From Pseudaminobacter soli (ex Zhang et al. 2022) (GTDB lineage: Bacteria; Pseudomonadota; Alphaproteobacteria; Rhizobiales; Rhizobiaceae): 64,000 nucleotides of DNA. The position numbers and the translations under genes are program-made. The DNA lies in contig NZ_JABVCF010000003.1 in the NCBI RefSeq assembly GCF_014595955.1, forward strand, positions 248,001-312,000, written 5' to 3'. The notes beneath the pieces were generated by a model, which was not told where the DNA came from, did no database searches, and saw only the letters and a program-made list of their open reading frames with translations. Shown here one piece after another: positions 37,729-45,678 of this stretch; the first letter of the stretch is position 1; each line of letters opens with the position of its first letter.

Positions 37729-38427
37729 TTAGATCAGGCTGACCCAGGTGCGCGCGATCGCAAGGCCCACGGCATCGGCCTGCGGACCGTGAGAGGCGGC
37801 GTCGCGCTCGAGCCGCTCCGGCCAATCCGGATGGCGATTCGCTATGGTGGCGGCAAAGGCAGTCGACCAGTCGCGGACGAGCTTCCGGTCGGCCTCGAAA
37901 TGGAACTGGATGCCATAGATCGCGCGTCCGATTCGAAAGGCCTGGCTCTCGGCGACGCCGTTGCGCGCCAGATGCACGGCGCCGGGTGGCAGCGAGAAGG
38001 TATCGTCATGCCACTGGAAGATCGGGAATTCCTTCGGAACATCCTTCAGCATCGGGTCTGCGCCTCCGGGTTCCGTAAGCGTCACCTTGCACCAGCCGAA
38101 TTCGCTGGATCCGCCGATCTGGTTGCGTCCACCAAAAGCCCGGGCGAGCAGTTGGCTGCCGAGACAGATGCCGAGCACGGCCTTGTCGCGGGCGTGGAAA
38201 TCGCGCGCCAGCTCGAGCAGACCCGGGATGTAGGGATATTCCTCGTCGGCCAGCGCGTTCTGGCCGCCGCCGAGGATCACGGCTGCGTCGTGACTTTCCG
38301 CTGTCGTCGGCAGCGCGTCGCCCCGGTGCGCCATGCGCAGGTCGATCTCGGCACCGGCTTCGGCCAGCGCCGTCTCGACCTGGCCCAGCCCGGTGCCGTC
38401 GAAATTCTGAACGACCAGAACACGCAT
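37729..38427 (-). CDS. Class I glutamine amidotransferase-like protein
   Basis: A 232-residue stand-alone GATase1 domain. The catalytic triad is visible as the cysteine in GICLGSQLLA and the histidine and glutamate in GIQFHFEAD; an additional FQWHDDTFSLP is typical of the GuaA-like GATase subgroup. It hydrolyses glutamine to supply ammonia, or acts on a gamma-glutamyl compound; its partner is unknown. A CGTGGC/GCCACG hairpin at 37697-37714 lies just past its stop. Confidence 0.88.
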   Translation of the reverse strand: MRVLVVQNFDGTGLGQVETALAEAGAEIDLRMAHRGDALPTTAESHDAAVILGGGQNALADEEYPYIPGLLELARDFHARDKAVLGICLGSQLLARAFGGRNQIGGSSEFGWCKVTLTEPGGADPMLKDVPKEFPIFQWHDDTFSLPPGAVHLARNGVAESQAFRIGRAIYGIQFHFEADRKLVRDWSTAFAATIANRHPDWPERLERDAASHGPQADAVGLAIARTWVSLI

Positions 38428-38516
38428 GCCCCGCCCCCGCCGTGACTCGTCTTTCGGGTGGCGCTTATCATGACCTTCGGGCAGATGAATAGAGTGGGAC
38501 AGTTCGGGGCCTAGCC

Positions 38517-39158
38517 ATGCCGCTTCAGAACCGCGTCGATCCGTTCGGGGACGTCCATGCCGTGCCCTTCCGGGGCCTCTTCACCGGCAACCGCGGCGTG
38601 ATCCACGATCCCGAGACGAAGACGCTGCTGGAGCGCCGCTGGACGACCAAGGCCTGGATCATCTGCGAATGTGCGTTCAAGGGGCGGCACCGCGAGGTCA
38701 TGGGCCGCAACACGCCGTCGGGCGCTGCCGGCTGGACCGAACTGTTCTTCCTGGACGAGGTCACTGCGCTCGGGGCCGGCCATCGCCCCTGCTTCGAGTG
38801 CCGGCGCGAAAAAGCGAAGGAGTTCGCCGACTGCTTCGGCAAGGCCTTCGGCATCGCGCGGCCAAAAGCGGGGGAGATCGACGAACGGCTGCATGCCGAG
38901 CGTCTCGCTTCCGGTGGCGGCCTCGCGGATCTCAAGCAAAAGGACATTGACGATCTCCCCGATGGCGCGATGCTCTTCCAGGGAGAACGCTGCTTCGCCA
39001 AGAAGGGCAAGGACCTGCGCGCTTGGAATTTCTGGGGCTACGCCAATTCCTGGGACTACTATGATCTTGTCCTCTACGACATCTGGCGGCTGACCCCGCC
39101 GACCACGATCGCCATCCTGCGCGCCGGCTATCAGCCGGTCTGGCATCCGAGCGCTTGA
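38517..39158 (+). CDS. Conserved hypothetical protein with HRPCFECRR motif
   Basis: A 213-residue protein without a recognised function. A central HRPCFECRREKAKEF suggests a Cys pair able to bind metal, possibly with the upstream cysteine and histidine in ICECAFKGRH. The C-terminus is aromatic rich (AWNFWGYANSWDYYDL). Coding is supported by a clean protein composition along its length. It lies upstream of rsmE on the same strand with a 47-bp gap. Confidence 0.7.
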   Translation: MPLQNRVDPFGDVHAVPFRGLFTGNRGVIHDPETKTLLERRWTTKAWIICECAFKGRHREVMGRNTPSGAAGWTELFFLDEVTALGAGHRPCFECRREKAKEFADCFGKAFGIARPKAGEIDERLHAERLASGGGLADLKQKDIDDLPDGAMLFQGERCFAKKGKDLRAWNFWGYANSWDYYDLVLYDIWRLTPPTTIAILRAGYQPVWHPSA

Positions 39159-39205
39159 TGAACCGCACTTGACCCCTTGCCCGGCTTCGTCGCATCCATC
39201 CCGAC

Positions 39206-39940
39206 ATGCGCGCCAACTATAGAATGCAGCGGCTGTTCGTGCCGCAGGACCTCGGCCCTGATGCCAGCATCGAGCCCAGCCCGCAGCAGAGCCATTATCT
39301 CCTCAACGTCCTGCGGATGACGGATGGCGCGGAGGTGCTGATCTTCAACGGCCGCGACGGTGAGTGGCGCGCGGCGGTGGAGGCCAAGTCGAAGAAGTCC
39401 GCACGCTTGCGGCTGGTCGAGCAGACACGGCCGCAGCCGCCGCGTCCCGATCTGATCTACTGCTTCGCTCCGTTGAAGCAGGGACGGCTCGACTACCTGG
39501 TCCAGAAGGCGGTCGAAATGGGCGCCGGCATCCTCCAGCCAGTCATCACCCAGCACACGCAGGTCACCAAGCTCGGGACCGACCGGCTGAAGGCCAATGC
39601 GATCGAGGCGGCGGAACAATGCGGCATCCTCGCCTTCCCCGAGGTAACCGAGCCATTGAAGCTCGACCGGCTGCTCGCCGGCTGGGAGAAGGACCGGCGA
39701 CTGATTTATTGTGACGAAGACGCAGCAACGAACAATCCCCTGCCCGCCCTGCAGCAGGTCACGGAGAAGAAGCTCGGCCTGCTGATCGGGCCGGAGGGCG
39801 GATTTTCCGAGGAGGAACGGCGGAAGCTACGTGCCCTGCCCTTCGTCACCGCGATCCCGCTAGGCCCGCGCATCCTGCGGGCCGACACCGCAGCCGTCGC
39901 CGCGCTGGCGCTGGTGCAGGCGACGGTGGGGGACTGGTAG
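39206..39940 (+). CDS. rsmE: 16S rRNA (uracil-1498-N3)-methyltransferase
   Basis: A 244-residue SPOUT-class enzyme. Beyond the N-terminal PUA-like part (FVPQDLG...HYLLNVLRM), the knot domain shows [11 protein letters not shown] and [21 protein letters not shown], diagnostic of RsmE. It methylates U1498 of 16S rRNA using SAM. On the plus strand upstream of gshA, though a convergent DUF3616 gene lies between. Confidence 0.95.
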   Translation: MRANYRMQRLFVPQDLGPDASIEPSPQQSHYLLNVLRMTDGAEVLIFNGRDGEWRAAVEAKSKKSARLRLVEQTRPQPPRPDLIYCFAPLKQGRLDYLVQKAVEMGAGILQPVITQHTQVTKLGTDRLKANAIEAAEQCGILAFPEVTEPLKLDRLLAGWEKDRRLIYCDEDAATNNPLPALQQVTEKKLGLLIGPEGGFSEEERRKLRALPFVTAIPLGPRILRADTAAVAALALVQATVGDW

Positions 39941-39950
39941 GGTCGGCTGG

Positions 39951-41048
39951 CTACTGCAGTTTCAGCCCTTCGAGATAGCGCACTTTGTCGCTGCCATCGT
40001 ACAGAATGAAGAAGGCGCCCGGACGGGCAGGGTCGGCAGCGATGCCTTCCAACTTTGCCGGCGATAGCTCGTTGTCAGCGTCCATCTCCGTGACCGTCGC
40101 GAAGGTGATCCTCGGTTCGGTCTCAAAGAAATCGCCCTTCGCGGGCCTCCATACGCGCAACTCGAATGGGCGAGCCGGATCCTCCTTGTACAGGTTGGTA
40201 GCGCACGCGCTGTCATCCTTGAGGTCTGAGACACCGGCATCGCCGGTAACCACCAATACGGCGTCGCCTACCGTCTCCATTGCGCGAATGCCGATCAAAC
40301 TTTGCTGCGTTGGCAATGGGTGCGGCTTCGCCTCGGAAAAATCTTCCTTGAGTAGGCCCGCATAAGGCGTCGATACTACAAGGGTCGCGGGACTGGGGCC
40401 ATCTGCCTTCGTCGGAATGCGGATGCCGATCAGCAGTCTGTCGCCGAGAACCGTCGCTCCCTCGATGTTGAGCCCGCCGCACTGCAATGGCTTGTTCAGC
40501 ACCTCACCGATGAGGTCGCGTCTAAAAAGCTTGTCGAGACTCGCCCACTTCGCGGGCACCACGTCTTTGGACTTCAGATCCGAAACCGATGCGATAGCGA
40601 CCAGGTGAGACCCGGGATTGATCTTTCCACTCATTCTCTTGTTTCCGTGCGAGCCTAGGAAAAGGAGCGTGTCCCCGGTCGAGGCGATGGCCTCGAGATC
40701 GAGTTCCCTGGGCTTGTCGTCGAGGCCGTGCGCTTTGAGGAATTTCTTGGACGGCCATTCCAGCTTCAGGCTCGTGCCAAACGTGACCTGCGGCCGGCTT
40801 TCCGCGCCGCGCGTAACATTCAGCCGATGAATCCCGCGCCGCTCATCTGACACAACAATGCACCAGTCGGGGGCAGGACAGAACATCCCGCTCAGATTGT
40901 GGCTCTGCTCAAAGCGCTTCTTTTTGCTGTCATAGGTCGCGGAGTCATGTGGCAGCACGATCGTGCCCACTTCCTTCAGTTCTGCCGCGATGGAATGAAA
41001 CGGTGCGCCGCACAGGAAAGTCGTCAGCATTGCTGAAAATATCCGCAT
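39951..41048 (-). CDS. DUF3616 domain-containing exported protein
   Basis: A 365-residue protein with an N-terminal signal-like segment (FSAMLTTFLCGAPFHSIAAE) and a mature part resembling DUF3616/esterase-like beta-propeller proteins: DLEAIASTGDTLLFLGSHGNKR, NIEGATVLGDRLLIGIR, KLEGIAADP. The repeating 'EGIA/EAIA...LLFLG' strand pattern fits a propeller. The ATG at 41048 follows GGAGG. The gene and its upstream region are less GC-rich than neighbours, hinting at acquisition. Function unknown. Confidence 0.75.
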   Translation of the reverse strand: MRIFSAMLTTFLCGAPFHSIAAELKEVGTIVLPHDSATYDSKKKRFEQSHNLSGMFCPAPDWCIVVSDERRGIHRLNVTRGAESRPQVTFGTSLKLEWPSKKFLKAHGLDDKPRELDLEAIASTGDTLLFLGSHGNKRMSGKINPGSHLVAIASVSDLKSKDVVPAKWASLDKLFRRDLIGEVLNKPLQCGGLNIEGATVLGDRLLIGIRIPTKADGPSPATLVVSTPYAGLLKEDFSEAKPHPLPTQQSLIGIRAMETVGDAVLVVTGDAGVSDLKDDSACATNLYKEDPARPFELRVWRPAKGDFFETEPRITFATVTEMDADNELSPAKLEGIAADPARPGAFFILYDGSDKVRYLEGLKLQ

Positions 41049-41396
41049 ACCACCATCCTCCCTCTCTTGAGCCTTCTTGACAAACTTCAACTATACATTG
41101 CACTTCTATCTAATACTAATCCCGCGCAGTATACGAAAAGACACTCGTGCTCCGCCATAGGCAGCTTCCGTCGGAGCGATGCCGCGCCCGGACCTCCGCA
41201 GTTTCGCGCTGATCGAACCTGCAGTGAGGGAGTTCGGCGGTCCATTGTTGTTCCAGAAAGAGATTCCACTCAGCGGAGTTGGCGGAAAATCACCTCATCA
41301 ACTCTCCTGACAATCCGGTCAGGATTTTTCGCTTGATCCACAAGGGCCAGTTCGCCATCTAGCCGCCACGGCCAGCACGCCGTCGGAGAAAGAAGC
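41049..41396. other. AT-richer intergenic region with gshA leader
   Basis: This 348-bp stretch between the divergent DUF3616 gene and gshA holds no recognisable protein gene. Its left third (41085-41150) is clearly AT-richer than the rest of the window. Its right end contains an intrinsic-terminator-like hairpin on the gshA strand. A small RNA or a transcribed leader is possible. Confidence 0.5.
41305..41329 (+). terminator. Terminator-like hairpin in the gshA leader
   Basis: Perfect 7-bp arms (TCCTGAC / GTCAGGA) with a 6-base loop, directly followed by TTTTT on the plus strand. It ends 67 bp before the gshA start with no plus-strand gene for more than 1.3 kb upstream. It may end a small RNA or act as an attenuator. 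Confidence 0.55.
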
Positions 41397-42770
41397 ATGG
41401 CGCGCGACACAACCGATTTTCGGCCGATCGAGACAGTGGACGAACTGGTGGACTATGTCGCGGCCGGCAATAAGCCGCGCGAAAAATGGCGGATCGGCAC
41501 CGAACACGAAAAATTCCCCTTCTATGTCGACGGCCACGCCCCCGTCCCCTACGGAGGGGACCGCGGCATCCGCGCGATCCTGGAGGGCATGCAGAAGACG
41601 CTCGGCTGGGACCCGATCCTCGACGACGGCCGAGTGATCGGCCTGGTCGAACCGACCGGACAGGGCGCCATCTCGCTGGAACCCGGGGGACAGTTCGAGC
41701 TTTCGGGCGCCCCGCTCGAAACCATCCACCAGACCTGCCGCGAAGGCAACGCGCACCTGGCGCAGGTACGAGAGATCGCCGAGCCGCTCGGCATCCGCTT
41801 CCTCGGGCTCGGCGGCAGCCCCAAATGGACGCTGCGCGAGACGCCGAAGATGCCCAAGTCGCGCTACGAGATCATGACCCGCTACATGCCGAAGGTCGGC
41901 ACCAAGGGTCTCGACATGATGTACCGGACCTGCACGATCCAGGTGAATCTAGACTTCTCATCGGAAGCCGACATGCGCCGCAAGATGCAGGTCTCGCTGA
42001 AGCTGCAGCCGCTGGCGACAGCGCTCTTCGCCAACTCGCCGTTCACGGAAGGGCGGCCGAACGGCCTGCAGTCCTGGCGCGGCGAGATCTGGACGGACAC
42101 CGACAACCAGCGGGCCGGGCTGCTGCCCTTCTGCTTCTCGCCCGATTTCGGTTTCGCCGACTATGTCGAGTGGGCGCTCGACGTGCCCATGTATTTCGTC
42201 ATCCGCGACGGCCAATATCACGACATGACGCAGTTCACGTTCCGGCAGTTCATGGCCGGAGCCGCGCACAATTCGGTCCCGGACGGCGTCCCTACCATGG
42301 GCGACTGGGCTAACCACCTGTCGACGCTGTTCCCCGACGTGCGCCTGAAGCGCTTTCTGGAAATGCGCGGCGCGGACGGCGGCCCCTGGCGTCGCATCTG
42401 CGCCCTGCCGGCCTTCTGGGTCGGGCTGCTTTACGACGAGGAGACGCTCGACGCCGCCGAGACCATGACGGCCGATTGGACCTATGAGGAGGTCCGGGAA
42501 ATGCGCGCCGCGGTGCCGGCGAAGGGTATAGGCGCGGAATTCCGTGGCCGCAGCCTGCGCGAAATCGGCCGTGAAGTGCTCGATCTCTCCCGCAGCGGGC
42601 TGAGGCGGCGGGGCCGCAAGAACCGCGACGGCTACGACGAATCGACGTTCCTCTCCACGCTGGACGAGGTGGTCGCCCGCGGAACCACCAGCGCCGAAGA
42701 GATGGTTCACGCCTATCACACACGCTGGGGCGGTTCGATCGAGCCGGTGTTTCTGGAGTATGCGTACTGA
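41397..42770 (+). CDS. gshA: Glutamate-cysteine ligase (alphaproteobacterial/plant type)
   Basis: A 457-residue gamma-glutamylcysteine synthetase of the type shared by alphaproteobacteria and plants: WRIGTEHEKFPF, SLEPGGQFELSGAPL, MYRTCTIQVNLDF and FANSPFTEGRPNGLQSWRGEIW. It makes the first committed intermediate of glutathione. GGAG about 8 bp before the ATG supports the start. A terminator-like hairpin in its leader suggests conditional expression. In rhizobia LsrB is reported to influence glutathione synthesis, and an LsrB-like gene lies 2 kb downstream. Confidence 0.95.
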   Translation: MARDTTDFRPIETVDELVDYVAAGNKPREKWRIGTEHEKFPFYVDGHAPVPYGGDRGIRAILEGMQKTLGWDPILDDGRVIGLVEPTGQGAISLEPGGQFELSGAPLETIHQTCREGNAHLAQVREIAEPLGIRFLGLGGSPKWTLRETPKMPKSRYEIMTRYMPKVGTKGLDMMYRTCTIQVNLDFSSEADMRRKMQVSLKLQPLATALFANSPFTEGRPNGLQSWRGEIWTDTDNQRAGLLPFCFSPDFGFADYVEWALDVPMYFVIRDGQYHDMTQFTFRQFMAGAAHNSVPDGVPTMGDWANHLSTLFPDVRLKRFLEMRGADGGPWRRICALPAFWVGLLYDEETLDAAETMTADWTYEEVREMRAAVPAKGIGAEFRGRSLREIGREVLDLSRSGLRRRGRKNRDGYDESTFLSTLDEVVARGTTSAEEMVHAYHTRWGGSIEPVFLEYAY

Positions 42771-42824
42771 GAGGCCAGCCTCCGCAGCGCAGCGCGCTAG
42801 TGTGCCTTTGATGGCGTCCCGATA

Positions 42825-43067
42825 TCAGGAGCCGCGATCTAGCGACCGCGCAGACCTACGGCTGGCGAAGTCATCCTCTAACAATGGCGAGTGAGTAAGG
42901 AGCCAACCCAGGGAGGGTATGTTGGTCAGCTTCTCATACTCGGCCCAGCCGATCATAACCGCTGTCTTGTGACCATCGCGGGCGACGACCACCGTCTCGC
43001 CCGCGGCCACCTCTTCAATGAGTTGCGATAGACGGGCTTTCGCCTCCCGCAAATCGACTTCCCGCAT
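42825..43067 (-). CDS. Phd/YefM-type antitoxin, apparently without toxin
   Basis: An 80-residue prevent-host-death family protein: REVDLREAKARLSQLIEEVAAGETVVVARDGHKTAVMIGWAEYEKL, with a C-terminal tail. The ATG at 43067 has GAGGGA at a good spacing; a TTG at 43082 is less likely. No RelE-, Doc- or PIN-type toxin is encoded on either side, so it appears orphaned, or its toxin is unrecognised. In a known pair it would repress its own promoter. Confidence 0.8.
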   Translation of the reverse strand: MREVDLREAKARLSQLIEEVAAGETVVVARDGHKTAVMIGWAEYEKLTNIPSLGWLLTHSPLLEDDFASRRSARSLDRGS

Positions 43068-43212
43068 GGGAGTCCCTCGCAAGCGCCCAATTCTGCAGCA
43101 TCATATAGCAGCCGCCGTTCTCGTTGGGACCTGCGTTTACAACAGTGGCCCCCTCTTCAGAACTCGGCTACCCTGCCGCTAGGTCAGGGAGGCGCATGAG
43201 GAGACGTCAGCG

Positions 43213-44094
43213 ATGGCAACCCTGTTCGACATGATGATGGAAGCGCAGAACGGCCGGGCGATGGAGTTGGTTGCCCGCCAATTCGAACTCTCGCGCCAGC
43301 AGGCCGAGTTCGCCGTGGAAGCTCTGATGCCGGCCTTCAGCCAGGGGCTGAAACGCAGCGCATCCGATCCTTATGGGATCGCCGCGTTCATGACGGCGCT
43401 CGCCAGCGGACAGCACGCAAAGTATTTCGAGGACGTCCAAAAAGCGTTCTCGCCCGAGGGCATCGTCCAAGGCAACGCCATTCTCGCCAACCTTTTCGGC
43501 TCCAAGGAGCTGTCGCGCGCGATAGCGGCGCAGGCGGCGCAGGCGACCGGGATCGCCCAGGAGATCTTCAAGCAGATGCTTCCGGTCGTCGCCGCGATGA
43601 TGATGGGCGGGTTGTTCAAGCAGGCCACAAAGCCCCAGTCAGATGCCGGCACACCCAGCAACCCGCTGGGCGAGATGATGGCCGAGATGATGCGGCGGGG
43701 CGCTGCAATGATGGGCGCCAGTTCTCCGCAAGCCGAGCAGCCGCGTTTCGATCCCTTCGACAATCCTTTCAGCAGAGCCATGCAGGACATGTTCGGCGGC
43801 GCGGCCCGCCAGACCTCCGGGCCGTCCGCGGCTTCAAAGGAAGCTCCGGCATCCGGGTTCGAAAATCCCTGGATGCGGGTCTTCGCAGACATGATGCGCG
43901 GACAACCCACTGATTCGAGTGCGCAGGAACAAGCCGCCACGCAAAAGTCGGGCCCGAAGCGCCAGCACAATCCCTATGACGACCTGTTCGGTCAGATGTT
44001 CAAGGCAGGCCGCAACATGCAGAACGAGTATCAGAAGAATGTGGAGGCGATCTTCGAGCAGTTCAGCAAGGGGTTCAATCAAGGCAAATCGTAG
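43213..44094 (+). CDS. DUF937 domain-containing protein
   Basis: A 293-residue protein. Residues ~5-140 match the DUF937/YidB-like helical domain (AVEALMPAFSQGLKRS, GNAILANLFGSKELSRAIAAQAAQATGI, QMLPVVAAMMMGGL). The rest is glutamine-, methionine- and proline-rich with repeated 'F-NP-(F/W)' segments (FDPFDNPFSRAMQDMF, FENPWMRVFADMM, HNPYDDLFGQMF). AGGAG precedes the start. Function unknown. Confidence 0.85.
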   Translation: MATLFDMMMEAQNGRAMELVARQFELSRQQAEFAVEALMPAFSQGLKRSASDPYGIAAFMTALASGQHAKYFEDVQKAFSPEGIVQGNAILANLFGSKELSRAIAAQAAQATGIAQEIFKQMLPVVAAMMMGGLFKQATKPQSDAGTPSNPLGEMMAEMMRRGAAMMGASSPQAEQPRFDPFDNPFSRAMQDMFGGAARQTSGPSAASKEAPASGFENPWMRVFADMMRGQPTDSSAQEQAATQKSGPKRQHNPYDDLFGQMFKAGRNMQNEYQKNVEAIFEQFSKGFNQGKS

Positions 44095-44111
44095 CCACTG
44101 CTCAAGGAAAT

Positions 44112-44135
44112 GCCCGGTCCACTCAGGGACCGGGC
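44112..44135 (+). terminator. Hairpin after DUF937 gene
   Basis: Perfect 9-bp arms (GCCCGGTCC / GGACCGGGC) 18 bp after the DUF937 stop. There is no T-run, so termination or RNA stabilisation are both possible. Confidence 0.45.
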
Positions 44136-44184
44136 AACGGGCAGGCATCCGGCAGGGGACCGGGTGGGGAGCGCCTGCCGAGAA

Positions 44185-44448
44185 CTATTGCTCGACCCGA
44201 GCTTGCACGATTTCGCGTAGCCGCGTGGTGGGATCGATCCCGAAGGGCGATGAGGACGCGACGTGCAGGTCGGAGCGCGTCAGGCCGATGTCCTTGAGTT
44301 CGGAATCGCTCATGGCGCCAAGGCGGTGAAAGTCACGGCGGTTGCGCCACGTGCGGTAAAGCTTCCCCACCACCGCCCATCCGCGGTTCGGCAGATCGAA
44401 GGCGAGCGCAGCCGTTTTATCTGGCTTGGCGGAACCGAAGGCTATCAT
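44185..44448 (-). CDS. DUF1127 domain small protein
   Basis: An 87-residue protein with the DUF1127 core (WRNRRDFHRLGAMSDSELKDIGLTRSDL), a short arginine-rich helical motif. GAGGGA precedes the ATG. Small DUF1127 proteins in alphaproteobacteria have been tied to RNA regulation and phosphate/carbon homeostasis. In Brucella several are reported direct targets of the LysR regulator VtlR. Here the gene is divergent from an LsrB/VtlR-like gene. Confidence 0.88.
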   Translation of the reverse strand: MIAFGSAKPDKTAALAFDLPNRGWAVVGKLYRTWRNRRDFHRLGAMSDSELKDIGLTRSDLHVASSSPFGIDPTTRLREIVQARVEQ

Positions 44449-44549
44449 GGCAATCCCTCAATGATATCCGCGGGCGCAGTCCGGCAAAGACACGCACGCC
44501 ATTAAGACGGCAAAGCCGATCTGACATGACCAATAATCCTGTAAGGAGA

Positions 44550-44561
44550 TTGATTAATCAA
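44550..44561. promoter_or_regulatory. Perfect palindrome between DUF1127 and LysR genes
   Basis: TTGATTAATCAA is a perfect 12-bp palindrome in an AT-rich divergent promoter region, about 50 bp before the LysR start and 100 bp before the DUF1127 start. It is a candidate binding site for the neighbouring LysR protein. Confidence 0.45.
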
Positions 44562-44610
44562 ACGCATGTTTCTAATCTTTGTCATCAAACAACCTGATGG
44601 ATGATCGTGG

Positions 44611-45566
44611 ATGAATGCTCCGCTCGATCTGGACCAGCTCCAGACTTTCATCATGATCGCCGACACCGGAAGCTTTACGCGCGCGGCCGACGAGGTTCAC
44701 CGCACCCAGTCGGCGGTGTCGATGCAGATGCGGCGGCTGGAGGAGCGGATCGGCAAGCCGCTCTTCGAGAAGGACGGACGCACCAACAGGCTGACTGAAG
44801 AGGGCGAGCGCCTGCTCGGCTACGCACGCCGGCTGATCCATCTCAACCGCGAGACGCTCGCGGCCTTCGACGAGGCGCGGCTCGAGGGCACGATCCGGAT
44901 CGGAACGCCGGACGACTATGCAGACCGGTTCCTTCCCGAGATCATGGCGCGCTTCACGCGCTCGAACCCGCGCGTCGAGCTCATCGTCATATGCGAGCCG
45001 ACGCCTGGCCTTGCCGAACATATCAAACGCGGCAATCTCGATCTCGCGCTGGTCACCCATCACGACGCGCGCGGCCAGTCGGAGGTGGTAAGACGCGAGC
45101 CGCTTCTGTGGGTCAGTTCAGCCAACCATGCCACGCACGAACAGGAGATCCTGCCGATGGCCTTCGGCAGGCCGACCTGCATCTGGCGGAAGGCGCGTGC
45201 GAGGTGCTGGAGCAGGTGGGCCGCGAGTACCGCATCCAGTTTACGAGCTTTTCCGCCACGGTCATCGCCGCAGCGGTGCTGTCGGGGCTGGCGGTCTCGG
45301 TGCTGCCCGAATGCGCGCTGAGACCCGGAATGCGCGTGCTGGGCGAAGCCGACGGGTTCGGCGCGCTGCCGGATTGCAAGATCGGGATCATGCGCGGCCA
45401 TACGAGCCGGCCTGATCTGGTCGAGGCGCTGGTGCGTCATATCTCCGAGAGTCTCGATAACATCTCGGTGCCGGCCGCCGAGGAGATCGGATCGTTCGAC
45501 TTCGCCGCCCTGCCCTATTCCCGGACGAAGCGGCACAAACCGAGCCACATCCTGCCGGGCTGGTAA
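44611..45566 (+). pseudogene. LsrB/VtlR-like LysR regulator with a frameshift
   Basis: The first 190 or so codons encode a normal LysR N-terminus (DLDQLQTFIMIADTGSFTRAADEVHRTQSAVSMQMRRLEERIG) and half of the effector domain. At about 45189 the frame breaks. Beyond it the protein continues in the next frame as GACEVLEQVGREYRIQFTSFSATVIAAAVLSGLAVSVLPE and runs to a stop at 45566, giving a full-length total of about 318 residues if one base is restored. The unshifted frame instead runs into arginine-rich sequence and stops at 45321. Several cysteines (C128 and later ones) recall redox-sensing LsrB. A true mutation or a sequencing error are both possible. Confidence 0.82.
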
Positions 45567-45678
45567 CAGCGGAACGAGCACCCACCTAAAGTCAAGCGCG
45601 ACAAGTTGCCAAACCTCCTGTTCTGCGGGCCAGACATCGCGGCTTGACCGCGAACCGCGAAAGCGGATCAATCCCTCC

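Noticed and set aside
44991-45566. Independent gene at the 3' half of the LysR locus
   Set aside because: Its meaningful part continues the LysR effector domain after a one-base shift, so it is treated as the second half of a frameshifted gene.
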